Below, in pieces: positions 50,578-59,326 of a stretch of 64,000 bases of DNA. How positions within the stretch are numbered: the first letter of the stretch is position 1; each line of letters starts with the position of its first letter. The notes below the pieces were generated by a model. The model worked only from the letters and a program-made list of their open reading frames with translations. It did no database searches and had not been told where the DNA came from. The DNA lies in NCBI GenBank assembly GCA_963715025.1, contig CAVQQQ010000009.1, positions 124,001-188,000 on the forward strand, read 5' to 3'. A program made the translations under genes and the position numbers. Origin of the DNA: DASSJT01 sp963715025 (lineage in GTDB: Bacteria > Actinomycetota > Actinomycetes > Actinomycetales > Dermatophilaceae).

Positions 50578-50614
50578 GGGGAGTGCCGGCTGCCCCGCTA
50601 GAGCGGGGCGCGCA

Positions 50615-51004
50615 TCACTTGAGCTCGACGGTGGCGCCGGCGCTCTCGAGGGCATCCTTGGCCTTCTCCGCGGCAGCCTTGTCGACCTTCTCCAGGACGG
50701 GCTTGGGAGCGCCGTCCACGAGGTCCTTGGCCTCCTTCAGGCCGAGGGAGGTCAGCGCGCGGACCTCCTTGATGACCTGGATCTTCTTCTCGCCGGCGGC
50801 GACCAGGACGACGTCGAACTCGTCCTTCTCCTCCTCGACAGCGGCCTCGCCGCCGCCGCCCGCCGGAGCCGCGGCCGCGACCGCGACCGGCGCGGCGGCG
50901 GTGACGCCGAAGGTGTCCTCGAACTGCTTCACGAACTCCGAGAGCTCGATCAGGGTCATCTCCTTGAAGGCCTCAAGGAGCTCGTCGGTGCTGAGCTTCG
51001 CCAT
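50615..51004 (-). CDS. rplL: 50S ribosomal protein L7/L12
   Basis: 129-residue stalk protein that recruits translational GTPases. MAKLSTDELLEAFKEMTLIE is the dimerisation domain, a Gly/Ala hinge follows (AAPAGGGGEAAVEEEKDEF), and the globular domain has KIQVIKEVRALTSLGLKEAK and DLVDGAPKPVLEKVDKAAAE. It is 90 bases after rplJ; a GTATGCCG copy lies in that gap. Confidence 0.97.
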   Translation of the reverse strand: MAKLSTDELLEAFKEMTLIELSEFVKQFEDTFGVTAAAPVAVAAAAPAGGGGEAAVEEEKDEFDVVLVAAGEKKIQVIKEVRALTSLGLKEAKDLVDGAPKPVLEKVDKAAAEKAKDALESAGATVELK

Positions 51005-51094
51005 GGTTGGCGTCCTTTCTCTCTTGCTGTATGCCGTGAGTGGCGGTTTGTTGGGTGAGCGGGCTCACGCACTGGTCAGGACCAGCGGCGAGAG

Positions 51095-51724
51095 TCAGCC
51101 CTCGTCGCCACCCTCGGCGACGTCTGCAGTGGCGTCGGCCGCGGGGGCCTCCGCCGGGGTCTCCTCGGCAGCCTCGGCAGCAGGAGCGGCAGCGGCAGCC
51201 ACCGGACCCTCGGCCTCGACCTTCGCGCGGAGCGCGTCGACGACCCGAGCGGTCTGCGACAGCGGCGCGGCGAAGAGGTAGACAGCCTTGCTGAGCGAGG
51301 CGTTCATGGCGCCGGCCAGCTTGGCGAGGAGAGCCTCGCGCGACTCGAGGTCTGCGAGCTTCGTGATCTCCTCCGCAGTGAGGGCCTTGCCGTCGAGGAC
51401 GCCGCCCTTGATCACCAGGAGGGGGTTTGCCCTGGCGAAGTCACGCAGGCCCTTGGCCGCAACGACCGGGTCGCCCTCGATGAAGGCGATGGCCGACGGA
51501 CCGACGAACTGGCCGTCGAAGGCCGTGACACCGGCCTCCTTGGCAGCAAGCTGGGTCAGCGTGTTCTTGACCACGGCGTAGGTCGCCTGCCCGCGCAGGG
51601 AGTTGCGCAGCTGGGTCAGCTGCTTCACGGACAAGCCGCGGTACTCCGTGAGCACGGCCGCGCTCGAGGTGCGGAACTTGTCCGTCAGCTCGGCGATGGC
51701 GGCAGCCTTCTCAGACTTTGCCAT
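51095..51724 (-). CDS. rplJ: 50S ribosomal protein L10
   Basis: 209-residue stalk base that binds L12 dimers and 23S rRNA. AELTDKFRTSSAAVLTEYRG, LRGQATYAVVKNTLTQLAAK and GGVLDGKALTAEEITKLADL are diagnostic, and a C-terminal Ala-rich tail follows. ATG 51724 was chosen because GGAAGGAGG precedes it; the upstream in-frame start at 51838 falls in the leader. L10-L12 is expected to repress its own mRNA through the leader. Confidence 0.97.
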   Translation of the reverse strand: MAKSEKAAAIAELTDKFRTSSAAVLTEYRGLSVKQLTQLRNSLRGQATYAVVKNTLTQLAAKEAGVTAFDGQFVGPSAIAFIEGDPVVAAKGLRDFARANPLLVIKGGVLDGKALTAEEITKLADLESREALLAKLAGAMNASLSKAVYLFAAPLSQTARVVDALRAKVEAEGPVAAAAAPAAEAAEETPAEAPAADATADVAEGGDEG

Positions 51725-51972
51725 GTGGCCTCCTTCCGTCATGAGTGACCGACGGCGAGAGGCACGCCCCGAAGCAGAGTCTGATTGGCAGCACTGCCCG
51801 ATCAGCAGAAAGGCCCCGGCGCAGGGCACGGGGCTCACGGGTCACAGGCCGCAGCCGTTGAGGCTGGGGTCGGCATTCGCTTGCATCGGCCTGCGCTGGC
51901 TGCCCGCTTGGAGCGGAACCTTCGGCCTCGTGCCGGGGGCACGGGACAACCGGCGGTCTTTGGTCGGGGTCA
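51725..51972 (-). promoter_or_regulatory. rplJ (L10) autoregulatory leader
   Basis: About 240-base structured leader before rplJ. On the minus strand it contains AAAGACCGCCGGTTG, AGGCCGAAGGTTCCG and CCAGCGCAGG-type blocks, in the order seen in actinobacterial L10 leaders that bind the L10-L12 complex. The identification is by eye and was not checked with a covariance model. Confidence 0.6.
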
Positions 51973-52002
51973 AGGCTACGGCGCGCAGGCCTTCCCTGCC
52001 AA
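51973..52002 (-). promoter_or_regulatory. Candidate rplJL promoter
   Basis: On the minus strand TTGGCA, an 18-base spacer, then TAGCCT. It sits just after the rplA terminator and before the L10 leader, so rplJL has its own start. Confidence 0.6.
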
Positions 52003-52030
52003 ATCCGGCGGCGCCACGCCGGGCAGGACG

Positions 52031-52067
52031 CGACGAGACCCTCCACCCGGGGCGGAGGGTCTCGTCG
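52031..52067 (-). terminator. Terminator after rplA
   Basis: 14-base-pair perfect stem CGACGAGACCCTCC / GGAGGGTCTCGTCG with a nine-base loop, beginning about 30 bases after the rplA stop. It separates rplKA from rplJL. Confidence 0.85.
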
Positions 52068-52096
52068 TCGGTGCCGCCGCAACGGCGGTGCCAGGC

Positions 52097-52816
52097 TCAG
52101 GCCTGCGCCTCCTCCTCGACCAAGAGGTTGCGGGTCCGGGAGGAGTCCAGCGGGATCCCTGGGCCCATGGTCGTGGAGATCGTGGCCTTCGTGATGTAGC
52201 GGCCCTTCGACGCGGCCGGCTTCAGGCGCAGGACCTCCTCCAGCGCGGCGGCGTAGTTCTCCACCAGCGACTTCTCGTCGAACGAAGTCTTGCCGATGAT
52301 GAAGTGGAGGTTGGCGTGCTTGTCGACGCGGAACTCGATCTTGCCGCCCTTGATGTCGGTCACGGCCTTGCCGGTGTCCATGGTGACCGTGCCGGTCTTC
52401 GGGTTCGGCATCAGGCCGCGGGGGCCGAGCACCTTGCCGAGCCGACCGACCTTGCCCATGAGGTCCGGAGTGGCGACGACGGCGTCGAAGTCGAGCCAGC
52501 CGCCGGCCACCTTCTCCAGGAGGTCGTCGGAGCCCACGTAGTCAGCCCCGGCCGCCTTGGCCGCCTCGGCCTTGTCACCGTTGGCGAACACCAGGACCCG
52601 GGCGGTTTTGCCGGTGCCGTGGGGCAGGTTCACCGTGCCGCGCACCATCTGGTCGGCCTTGCGCGGGTCGACGCCCAGGCGCAGGGCGACCTCGACGGTC
52701 GCGTCGTACTTCGTCGTGGAGGTCTCCTTGGCCAGTCGCACCGCCTCCAGCGGTGCGTAGGCCTTGGCCGGGTCGATCTTCTCGACCGAGGCCTTGTATG
52801 CCTTGCTGCGCTTCAT
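52097..52816 (-). CDS. rplA: 50S ribosomal protein L1
   Basis: 239-residue stalk protein that guides deacylated tRNA out and represses its own operon in other bacteria. MKRSKAYKASVEKIDPAKAY starts it; GTVNLPHGTGKTARVLVFAN, DAVVATPDLMGKVGRLGKVL and GPRGLMPNPKTGTV are diagnostic. ATG 52816 has an AGGAG box. It follows rplK by 112 bases that contain an 11-base hairpin. Confidence 0.97.
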   Translation of the reverse strand: MKRSKAYKASVEKIDPAKAYAPLEAVRLAKETSTTKYDATVEVALRLGVDPRKADQMVRGTVNLPHGTGKTARVLVFANGDKAEAAKAAGADYVGSDDLLEKVAGGWLDFDAVVATPDLMGKVGRLGKVLGPRGLMPNPKTGTVTMDTGKAVTDIKGGKIEFRVDKHANLHFIIGKTSFDEKSLVENYAAALEEVLRLKPAASKGRYITKATISTTMGPGIPLDSSRTRNLLVEEEAQA

Positions 52817-52888
52817 TTCTGCTCCTGCATCTTTCTGTTCTCGGAGTTGTGGTCTGCGGACCAGCGCTGGTCCTGCCACGGGGTGGTG

Positions 52889-52917
52889 CTCCTAACCTTT
52901 GCCAACAAGGTTAGGAG
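52889..52917 (-). promoter_or_regulatory. Hairpin between rplK and rplA
   Basis: Perfect 11-base-pair stem CTCCTAACCTT / AAGGTTAGGAG with a seven-base loop, 12 bases after the rplK stop. Its lower GC content sets it apart from nearby hairpins. It could be an L1 target or a processing site; function unproven. Confidence 0.6.
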
Positions 52918-52928
52918 GGACGGGATCG

Positions 52929-53363
52929 TCAGAGGGCTTCGGTCTCGATGCCCATCGAGCGGGCGGTACCGGCGATGATCTTGGCGGCGGCCTCGACGTC
53001 GTTGGCGTTGAGGTCCTCCATCTTCTGCTGGGCAATCTCACGGACCTGGTCGGCGCTCAGCCGAGCCACCTTCGTCTTGTGGGGCTCGCCTGAGCCCTTC
53101 TGCACACCGGCGGCCTTCTTGATCAACTCGGCGGCGGGCGGCGTCTTGGTGACGAACGTGAACGAGCGGTCTTCGTAGACCGTGATCTCCACCGGGATGA
53201 CGTTGCCGCGCTGGGACTCCGTCGCCGCGTTGTACGCCTTGACGAACTCCATGATGTTGACGCCGTGCTGGCCGAGCGCCGGGCCGACGGGCGGGGCCGG
53301 GGTAGCCGCGCCAGCCTGGATCTGCAGCTTGATGAAGCCGGCGACCTTCTTCTTGGTAGGCAT
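52929..53363 (-). CDS. rplK: 50S ribosomal protein L11
   Basis: 144-residue protein of the GTPase-associated centre, the thiostrepton target. KKVAGFIKLQIQAGAATPAP with PVGPALGQHGVNIMEF is the N-terminal domain; KTPPAAELIKKAAGVQKGSG lies in the C-terminal RNA-binding domain. It follows nusG by 110 bases containing a G/C hairpin. Confidence 0.98.
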   Translation of the reverse strand: MPTKKKVAGFIKLQIQAGAATPAPPVGPALGQHGVNIMEFVKAYNAATESQRGNVIPVEITVYEDRSFTFVTKTPPAAELIKKAAGVQKGSGEPHKTKVARLSADQVREIAQQKMEDLNANDVEAAAKIIAGTARSMGIETEAL

Positions 53364-53447
53364 TCCTAAGGGTCCTTCTGTTGTGGTGTGGGCCTACGCC
53401 GTGGGCGATGACCCGGTTGCAGGCTGTGTTGCAGTTTCGGGGAGATC

Positions 53448-53470
53448 CACGGGGGGTGGAGCCCCCCGTG
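53448..53470. repeat. GGGGGG-loop-CCCCCC hairpin after nusG
   Basis: Nine-base-pair stem CACGGGGGG / CCCCCCGTG closed by a T-G pair around a GGA loop, starting four bases after the nusG stop. Its flanks are almost identical to the rpoB element at 45294. Confidence 0.75.
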
Positions 53471-53473
53471 CGT

Positions 53474-54349
53474 TCAGATCTTGGCGACCTGGTTGAACGA
53501 CAGCTCGACCGGGGTCTCCCGGCCGAAGATCGAGACGAGCACCTTGAGTTTCTGGGTGTCGGGGTTGATCTCGGAGATGGTCGCCGGCAGGGTCTCGAAC
53601 GGACCCTCCATGACCGTGACGGACTCGCCGACCTCGAAGTCGACAACCGTCACCTCGCTCGGGCGTCCGGCCGCGGCAGCACCCGCGCCCGCCTCGGCCT
53701 TCGGGGCCTCCAGGTCGGCAGGCTTGAGCATCGCGAAGACCTCGTCGAGGGTCAGCGGCACCGGCTGGTGGGCGTTGCCGACGAAGCCGGTCACCCCGGG
53801 CGTGTGCCGGACGGCCCCCCAAGACTCGTCGGTGAGCTCCATGCGCACCAGCACGTAGCCGGGCATCCGGACCCGACGGACCAGCTTCTTCTGGCCGTTC
53901 TTGATCTCGGTGACCTCTTCCATGGGCACCTGGGCCTCGAAGATGTAGTCCTCCATGTTGAGGGAGGCGATGCGGTTCTCGAGGTTGGCCTTCACGCGGT
54001 TCTCATAGCCCGCGTAGGAGTGGATGACGTACCAGTCGCCGTACTTGCCCGCCAGGTCGTCCTTGAACGCCTGGACCGGGTCGGCGGGCAGCTGGTCGCC
54101 GTCCGCGTCGGCCGCCGGCGGGACTGGCGTCTCCGCCACCGCCTCGTCGCCCGCCACAGCCTCGCCGGTGGTCGCGGCCTCGGCATCGGTGGCCACGGTC
54201 TGGGCGACGTCGTCCGCGGCCTCGACCGTGGCTTCGGCGAACGAAGGCGCGGCGGCGCTGGTCTCGTCGTCGGCTCCGACGGCGGCGTCGCTGGTCAGCG
54301 CAGCCTCCTCGGCGAGGCTGTCGCTCTCGGTGGTCCACTGGTCGGACAC
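53474..54349 (-). CDS. nusG: Transcription factor NusG
   Basis: 291-residue transcription elongation factor that links RNA polymerase to Rho or the ribosome. Residues 1 to about 95 are acidic low complexity, as in actinobacteria. The NGN domain follows (GDWYVIHSYAGYENRVKANL, RVRMPGYVLVRMELTDESWG), and the KOW domain ends it (GESVTVMEGPFETLPATISE, VLVSIFGRETPVELSFNQVA). GTG 54349 was chosen because SDQWTTESDS begins the family's usual acidic region; the upstream frame has no ribosome binding site. Confidence 0.97.
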   Translation of the reverse strand: MSDQWTTESDSLAEEAALTSDAAVGADDETSAAAPSFAEATVEAADDVAQTVATDAEAATTGEAVAGDEAVAETPVPPAADADGDQLPADPVQAFKDDLAGKYGDWYVIHSYAGYENRVKANLENRIASLNMEDYIFEAQVPMEEVTEIKNGQKKLVRRVRMPGYVLVRMELTDESWGAVRHTPGVTGFVGNAHQPVPLTLDEVFAMLKPADLEAPKAEAGAGAAAAGRPSEVTVVDFEVGESVTVMEGPFETLPATISEINPDTQKLKVLVSIFGRETPVELSFNQVAKI

Positions 54350-54435
54350 GCTGATGCCTACTTCCTTTTCTGCTTTCCTCGGGCGCGCCCGAAGACGGGC
54401 GCCAGTGCTGGTCTCTGCGGCATTAGGGGCGGCGG

Positions 54436-54708
54436 CTAGCCGCCGAAGACCCACAGGACGAGCTTGATGAAGATGAAGTCGAGCGTCGCCACGAAGGCCA
54501 TGACCGCCGACACGAAGACGATGACCACGACGGTGTAGTTGAGCAGCTCGGACCGGGTCGGCCGGACGACCTTGCGCAGCTCATCGAGAATCTGGCTGAT
54601 GAACAGGCTGATCGAGTGGAAGAGGCGGGAGATCGGGTTCCCGCCGCGGCGGTCACGGTTGCGGCCAGCACGGCCGGAACCGCGGGTGTCCGCGCTCAGC
54701 TGGGTCAC
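54436..54708 (-). CDS. secE: Protein translocase subunit SecE
   Basis: 90-residue single-spanning membrane protein that clamps SecY. A hydrophilic N-terminus (RGSGRAGRNRDRRGGNPISR) is followed by the amphipathic helix SQILDELRKVVRPTRSELLN and the membrane helix YTVVVIVFVSAVMAFVATLD. GTG 54708 has AGAGG upstream. The tRNA-Trp, secE, nusG, rplK, rplA order is standard in actinobacteria. Confidence 0.96.
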   Translation of the reverse strand: MTQLSADTRGSGRAGRNRDRRGGNPISRLFHSISLFISQILDELRKVVRPTRSELLNYTVVVIVFVSAVMAFVATLDFIFIKLVLWVFGG

Positions 54709-54771
54709 GATGCCTCTTCTCTCGTCAGAACTGCTGGTCCAGCGCCGGGGCGCTGGGTCGAACCTGCTGTG

Positions 54772-54844
54772 CAGGGCAGGAGGGACTCGAACCCCCAACC
54801 GCCGGTTTTGGAGACCGGTGCTCTACCAATTGAGCCACTGCCCT
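54772..54844 (-). tRNA. tRNA-Trp (anticodon CCA)
   Basis: 73-base cloverleaf. Acceptor stem AGGGCAG pairs with CTGCCCT; the anticodon arm CCGGT-CTCCAAA-ACCGG gives anticodon CCA; the T-loop is TTCGAGT. It begins the secE-nusG transcript. A weak TATGCT -10 box at 54948-54953 with TTGGCG 19 bases upstream may drive it. Confidence 0.95.
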
Positions 54845-55052
54845 TCGAAACGCGCCGCTGGGTTGCACGAGTTCCGTAGGTTGACCGGAACACGATCCAG
54901 CATGTTCAGGGCATGCAGGAAGAATGGCCGAAGTCAACCGAAGAAGAAGCATACGTGACCCCCAGCCACCTTCGCCAACTCGCGCATCGGCCGGGTCTCG
55001 GCCGTCCGCGGCTGTCGGTCGCGGCCCTGCGTGCTGGGAGCCGAGGCTGTCG

Positions 55053-55077
55053 CTATCTCTTCATTTGGGTGAGATAG
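55053..55077. promoter_or_regulatory. Inverted repeat upstream of the aminotransferase
   Basis: CTATCTC and GAGATAG separated by 11 bases, 26-50 bases before the ATG. Its location overlaps the expected core promoter, so it could be an operator. Confidence 0.4.
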
Positions 55078-55102
55078 TGACCCGGGCCCAGGGTCTGGAA
55101 GC

Positions 55103-56425
55103 ATGGCCGACGTGACGCAACAGACCACCCCTGCCGCCCCCGGACCCCTTGCCTCGCTGTCGGCAGCGGACCTGTCCGCCTTCGCCCAGGGACAGCGCAC
55201 GGCATACGACCGCCTGCTCTCGCGCAATCTCAAGCTGGACCTGACCCGCGGCAAGCCGGCAACGGCGCAGCTGGACCTGTCCGAGCGCCTGATGTCGCTG
55301 CCGAGCGGCCACCTGGACGCCAGCGGCACGGACGTGCGGAACTACGGCGGCCTCCACGGCCTGACCGAGCTGCGGCAGATCTTCGCCGAGCTGCTCGGGG
55401 TCGATGTGTCGCAGCTGATCGCCGGGGGGAACAGCAGCCTGACGATGATGCACGACACGCTCGTCGACCTGCTGCTGCACGGCGGCGTCGACTCGGAGCG
55501 GCCGTGGTCCCAGGAGGACAAGCTGACCTTCATCTGTCCAGTCCCCGGCTACGACCGCCACTTCACGCTGCTGGAGTCGTTCGGCATCGAGATGGTGACC
55601 GTGCCACTGTATGACGACGGTCCCGATGCCGAAGTGGTCGCCGCCCTCGCCGCGAGTGACCCCAGCGTGAAGGGCATGTGGGTGGTTCCGACGTACTCCA
55701 ACCCCTCCGGCGCCGTGTGCTCGCAGGAGGTCGCTGCCAAGCTCGCGTCGATGCCGACGGCCGCGCCCGACTTCAAGATCCTCTGGGACAACGCCTATGC
55801 GCTCCACCACCTGACCGACGCCGAGGCCAAGAGCGCCGACATCCTCTCCCTTACGTCGGCCGCGGGCCATCCCCACCGCGCGATCATGTACGCCTCGACC
55901 TCCAAGATCACGTTCGCAGGGGCGGGAGTCGCCTTCCTCGCGGGCTCGGCGCAGAACATCGCGTGGTACCTCGGACACCTGTCGAAGGGATCCATCGGCC
56001 CGGACAAGGTCAACCAGCTGCGGCACGCAGAGTTCTTCGGGTCCGCCGACGGAGTGCGGGCGCACATGCACAAACACCGCGCCGTGATTGCCCCGAAGTT
56101 CGCCGCCGTGGAGGGCGCGCTCAGTGACCGCCTCGGCGGGCTCAAGGTGGCCACGTGGACCCATCCCACCGGTGGGTACTTCGTGAGCCTGGACGTGATG
56201 GACGGAACCGCGTCACGGGTTGTCGAGCTGGCCAAGGCGGCCGGTGTCGCCCTCACGCCGGCCGGGTCGTCGTTTCCCTACGGTCGGGACCCGCACGACC
56301 GCAACATCCGCCTCGCACCCACGTTCCCCGGGCTGGAGGAGGTCAGGGAGGCGATGGATGCCGTGGCGACCTGCGTCCTCCTCGCGGCGGCGGAGAGACT
56401 GGCTGGCGACGCCTTGGCCGGCTGA
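55103..56425 (+). CDS. PLP-dependent aminotransferase (actinobacterial type Ic aspartate aminotransferase)
   Basis: 440-residue fold-type I PLP enzyme. LDLTRGKPATAQLDLSERLM and YGGLHGLTELRQIFAELLGV are N-terminal, VVPTYSNPSGAVCSQE precedes the ILWDNAYALHHL (PLP Asp-Asn-Ala-Tyr) region, and YASTSKITFAGAGVAF contains the PLP lysine. This matches the aspartate aminotransferases classed with the MocR-like group, often next to the tRNA-Trp/secE locus in actinobacteria. Product prediction is aspartate plus 2-oxoglutarate to oxaloacetate plus glutamate. Confidence 0.85.
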   Translation: MADVTQQTTPAAPGPLASLSAADLSAFAQGQRTAYDRLLSRNLKLDLTRGKPATAQLDLSERLMSLPSGHLDASGTDVRNYGGLHGLTELRQIFAELLGVDVSQLIAGGNSSLTMMHDTLVDLLLHGGVDSERPWSQEDKLTFICPVPGYDRHFTLLESFGIEMVTVPLYDDGPDAEVVAALAASDPSVKGMWVVPTYSNPSGAVCSQEVAAKLASMPTAAPDFKILWDNAYALHHLTDAEAKSADILSLTSAAGHPHRAIMYASTSKITFAGAGVAFLAGSAQNIAWYLGHLSKGSIGPDKVNQLRHAEFFGSADGVRAHMHKHRAVIAPKFAAVEGALSDRLGGLKVATWTHPTGGYFVSLDVMDGTASRVVELAKAAGVALTPAGSSFPYGRDPHDRNIRLAPTFPGLEEVREAMDAVATCVLLAAAERLAGDALAG

Positions 56426-56496
56426 CATCCTGGCAAAGCGAACCCGGACCGTGCGCCTCCTTGCGGTGGGCACACGCGCCGTAACAGGGTTGGGGC

Positions 56497-57003
56497 ATGA
56501 GCGACCAGCCCGGTACCGAGAACCTCGACGACGACCTCGGCAGCTACAGCGTGGATGCCGAGGACCAGCTGCAGCCCGAGGACACCCTGGAGGGTGGCGG
56601 AGACCCCCTCGACGAGGGGTACTCGCCGCCCGACGCTCAGGACCGGCGCACCGAGTGGGGCACGACGGCATACGAGCAGTCGCAGGACGAAACCATCGAG
56701 CAGCGCATCATGCAGGAGGAGCCCGACCCCAACTCCGCCTATGGCGCGCCGGATGACGAGGGCGGACTCGATCGCGAGAACCGCGGCGAGGACCGCCTCG
56801 GGGGCGACGACGAGGACTCGATCCCCGTATCCGAGGACTTCCTCGGCGAGGACGACAGCGTGGACGAGCCGGTCGGCCGGCTCGTCGCACCCGACGAGGG
56901 CGCACACGAGGACATGGATGCCGAGATGGACGCCGAGGAATACCCGGACATCGGCGGGGAGTCGGCGGAGGAGGCAGCCATGCGGATCGTCGAGGGCGAG
57001 TGA
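56497..57003 (+). CDS. DUF5709 family protein
   Basis: 168-residue very acidic protein (many Asp and Glu) without membrane segments. It begins with LDDDLGSYSVDAEDQLQPED and has YSPPDAQDRRTEWGTTAYEQ and SQDETIEQRIMQEEPD. These are features of the actinobacterial DUF5709 family, of unknown function. It lies between the aminotransferase and add, each on the same strand. Confidence 0.82.
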   Translation: MSDQPGTENLDDDLGSYSVDAEDQLQPEDTLEGGGDPLDEGYSPPDAQDRRTEWGTTAYEQSQDETIEQRIMQEEPDPNSAYGAPDDEGGLDRENRGEDRLGGDDEDSIPVSEDFLGEDDSVDEPVGRLVAPDEGAHEDMDAEMDAEEYPDIGGESAEEAAMRIVEGE

Positions 57004-57084
57004 CCTGCTCGGCCCACGGCGCCGTCACCGGCCCGCTATTGCGCTCGACCGTCGAGGCCGATCGCAGGTGACACACTGGCCGGC

Positions 57085-58122
57085 ATGACCCGACCGGTGG
57101 AGCGCCTGCCCAAGGCCCATCTCCACCTGCACTTCACCGGGTCGATGGGGATCGACACCCTGCGCGAGCTCGCCGAGAAGCACGGCATCCGGCTGCCCGA
57201 CTCCCTCCAGGAGGGGTGGCCGCCGAAGCTGAGCGCCCGCGACGAGCGCGGCTGGTTCCGGTTCCAGCGGCTGTACGACGCGGCCCGAGCCTGCGTCCGG
57301 GACGAGTCGGACATGCGGCGGATCGTGCGGGAGGCGGCCCTCGACGACACGGCCGAGGGGTCGCGGTGGCTCGAGATCCAGGTCGACCCTACGTCGTATG
57401 CGCCCTTCGTCGGCGGGATCACGCCGGCTCTGGAGATCGTGCTCGACGAGGCCCGCGTGGTGTCACAGCTGGGGGGTGCCCAGGTTGCCGTGATCGTGGC
57501 CGCCAGCCGGATCCGCCACCCGCTCGATGCCCGCATCCTGGCGCGGCTTGCAGAGCAGTATGCCGGTGAGGGACCGGGTGCGGTCGTGGGCTTCGGCCTG
57601 AGCAACGACGAGCGCCGCGGAACCACCTCTGAGTTCGCCCCGGCCTTCCGGATCGCGAGAAAGGCCGGCCTCGCGCTGATGCCGCACGCCGGTGAGCTGC
57701 TGGGGCCTGCGGCGGTCGAGGACACGCTGCTGTCCATCGAGCCCGACCGGCTGGGCCACGGAGTGCGCTCGGCAGAGGACCCGCGGGTGGTCGAGATGGT
57801 CGCGGAGGCCGGCGTCGCCCTGGAGGTGTGCCCGGGGAGCAACGTCTCCCTCGGCGTCTACGGCGAGCCCGAGGAGGTGCCGCTGCGCACCCTCTACGAC
57901 GCCGGCATACCCATCGCGCTGGGCGCCGACGACCCGCTGCTCTTCGGCCACCGCCTGGCGGCGCAGTACGAGATCGCGCGCGGCGCGCTGGGCTTCACGG
58001 ACGCCCAGCTGGCCGAGCTGGCCCGGCGCTCACTGCGGGCCAGCCGAGCGCCGGACGAGGTGCTCAAGCCGGCGCTGGCCGACATCGACGAATGGCTGGC
58101 GGCGCCTCTCGCCGAGGCCTGA
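57085..58122 (+). CDS. add: Adenosine deaminase
   Basis: 345-residue zinc TIM-barrel enzyme converting adenosine to inosine in purine salvage. The zinc histidines are in KAHLHLHFTGS near residue 12, the catalytic LMPHAGEL motif near 195, LGHGVRS (zinc/catalytic His) near 222, and ALGADDPLLF (zinc Asp) near 275. The HLHFTG form (usually HLHLDGS) and overall length fit the add-like subgroup. Two CGGCATAC copies fall inside; one forces the rare Ile codon ATA. Confidence 0.9.
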   Translation: MTRPVERLPKAHLHLHFTGSMGIDTLRELAEKHGIRLPDSLQEGWPPKLSARDERGWFRFQRLYDAARACVRDESDMRRIVREAALDDTAEGSRWLEIQVDPTSYAPFVGGITPALEIVLDEARVVSQLGGAQVAVIVAASRIRHPLDARILARLAEQYAGEGPGAVVGFGLSNDERRGTTSEFAPAFRIARKAGLALMPHAGELLGPAAVEDTLLSIEPDRLGHGVRSAEDPRVVEMVAEAGVALEVCPGSNVSLGVYGEPEEVPLRTLYDAGIPIALGADDPLLFGHRLAAQYEIARGALGFTDAQLAELARRSLRASRAPDEVLKPALADIDEWLAAPLAEA

Positions 58123-58252
58123 TGGTTCGTGCGCGGCAGCCACCGGACGCCTGCAGCCGCTCTGTCCCAGCGTTCCCAGAGCCGCTAACGCGACCATGCA
58201 ACCGGCGCCCATGGACGCGCAGGTGGTCAGGCTCAGAATTGCGCCACCCGGG

Positions 58253-59326
58253 TCAGAGGCCATGGCCCACGAATACCGGCTCGTTGACCAGCGTCACGCC
58301 GAACGCATCGCGAACCCCGGACCGGATGGTCAGGGCCAGCTCGCGGATGTCCGATGCCTTCGCGTCCCCGCGGTTGGTGATGGCGAGAGTGTGCTTGGTG
58401 GACAACGCCGCTGGGCCGGGCAGGTTGTAGCCCTTCGTGAAGCCGGCCCGCTCGATCAGCCACGCGGCGCTGGTCTTGATGTTGCCGTCAGGATCGGCGA
58501 AGCGCGGCGGCACCGGCCCCTGGGGACCCAGGAAGGCCGCGGCCCGCTCCTCCAGCTCCTCGAAACGGTGCGCCGAGAGAATCGGGTTGGTGAAGAACGA
58601 TCCACAGCTCCACGTGTCGTGGTCGTCTGGATCGAGGACCATGCCCCGGCGCCGGCGCTGGGCGAGTACTGCCTCCCGCGCCTCTGACAGTGGGACGCGT
58701 TCGCGAACGCCGACCCCGAGCTGGGCGGCCAGGTCGGCGTAGCCCACGGGCTGCGACAGCTCGCCGGGGATGAGCTGGAAGAGCACGTCGAGCACCACGT
58801 AGCGATCCGATGCCTTGAAGAGCGAGTGGCGGTAGGTGAATGCGCAGTCGAGGTTGCTCACCGTGCGTACCTGCTGCTCGTGACGGTCCCACACCCGCAC
58901 CGAGGCAATCGTCTGGGCAACCTCTTGGCCGTAGGCGCCGACATTCTGCACCGGCGTGGCACCGGTGCCGCCAGGGATGCCCGAGAGCGCCTCGATGCCG
59001 GACCACCCCTCGTGGACCGCCCGATCCACAAACGCGTCCCAGTTCTCCCCCGCCGCGACGCGAACCATGACGCCGCCGCACAGGTCTGCCGACTCGACGG
59101 AGACGCCCGCCGTCGCGACCTGGACGACCGTCCCGGGGAAACCCTCGTCGGAGATGACCAGGTTGGAGCCGCCGGAGATCAGCAGCAGCGGCTCCTGGGC
59201 GTCGTCGACCTCCCGGACGGCGTCGACGAGCTCGTCCATGGTCTCGGCGACCACAAGGCGCTGTGCAGGCCCGCCCACCCGCATGGTGGTAAGGGGCGCC
59301 AGCTGGGCCCCGAAGACTTCACGCAT
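58253..59326 (-). CDS. murB: UDP-N-acetylmuramate dehydrogenase MurB
   Basis: 357-residue FAD enzyme that reduces UDP-GlcNAc-enolpyruvate to UDP-MurNAc for peptidoglycan. LTTMRVGGPAQRLVVAETMD, LLISGGSNLVISDEGFPGTV and IEALSGIPGGTGATPVQNVG are in the FAD domain; YRHSLFK and DTWSCGSFFTNPI (catalytic Ser) and IERAGFTKGY follow. This is the long type I-like form. ATG 59326 overlaps the stop of the upstream hydratase gene by one base. Confidence 0.95.
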   Translation of the reverse strand: MREVFGAQLAPLTTMRVGGPAQRLVVAETMDELVDAVREVDDAQEPLLLISGGSNLVISDEGFPGTVVQVATAGVSVESADLCGGVMVRVAAGENWDAFVDRAVHEGWSGIEALSGIPGGTGATPVQNVGAYGQEVAQTIASVRVWDRHEQQVRTVSNLDCAFTYRHSLFKASDRYVVLDVLFQLIPGELSQPVGYADLAAQLGVGVRERVPLSEAREAVLAQRRRRGMVLDPDDHDTWSCGSFFTNPILSAHRFEELEERAAAFLGPQGPVPPRFADPDGNIKTSAAWLIERAGFTKGYNLPGPAALSTKHTLAITNRGDAKASDIRELALTIRSGVRDAFGVTLVNEPVFVGHGL

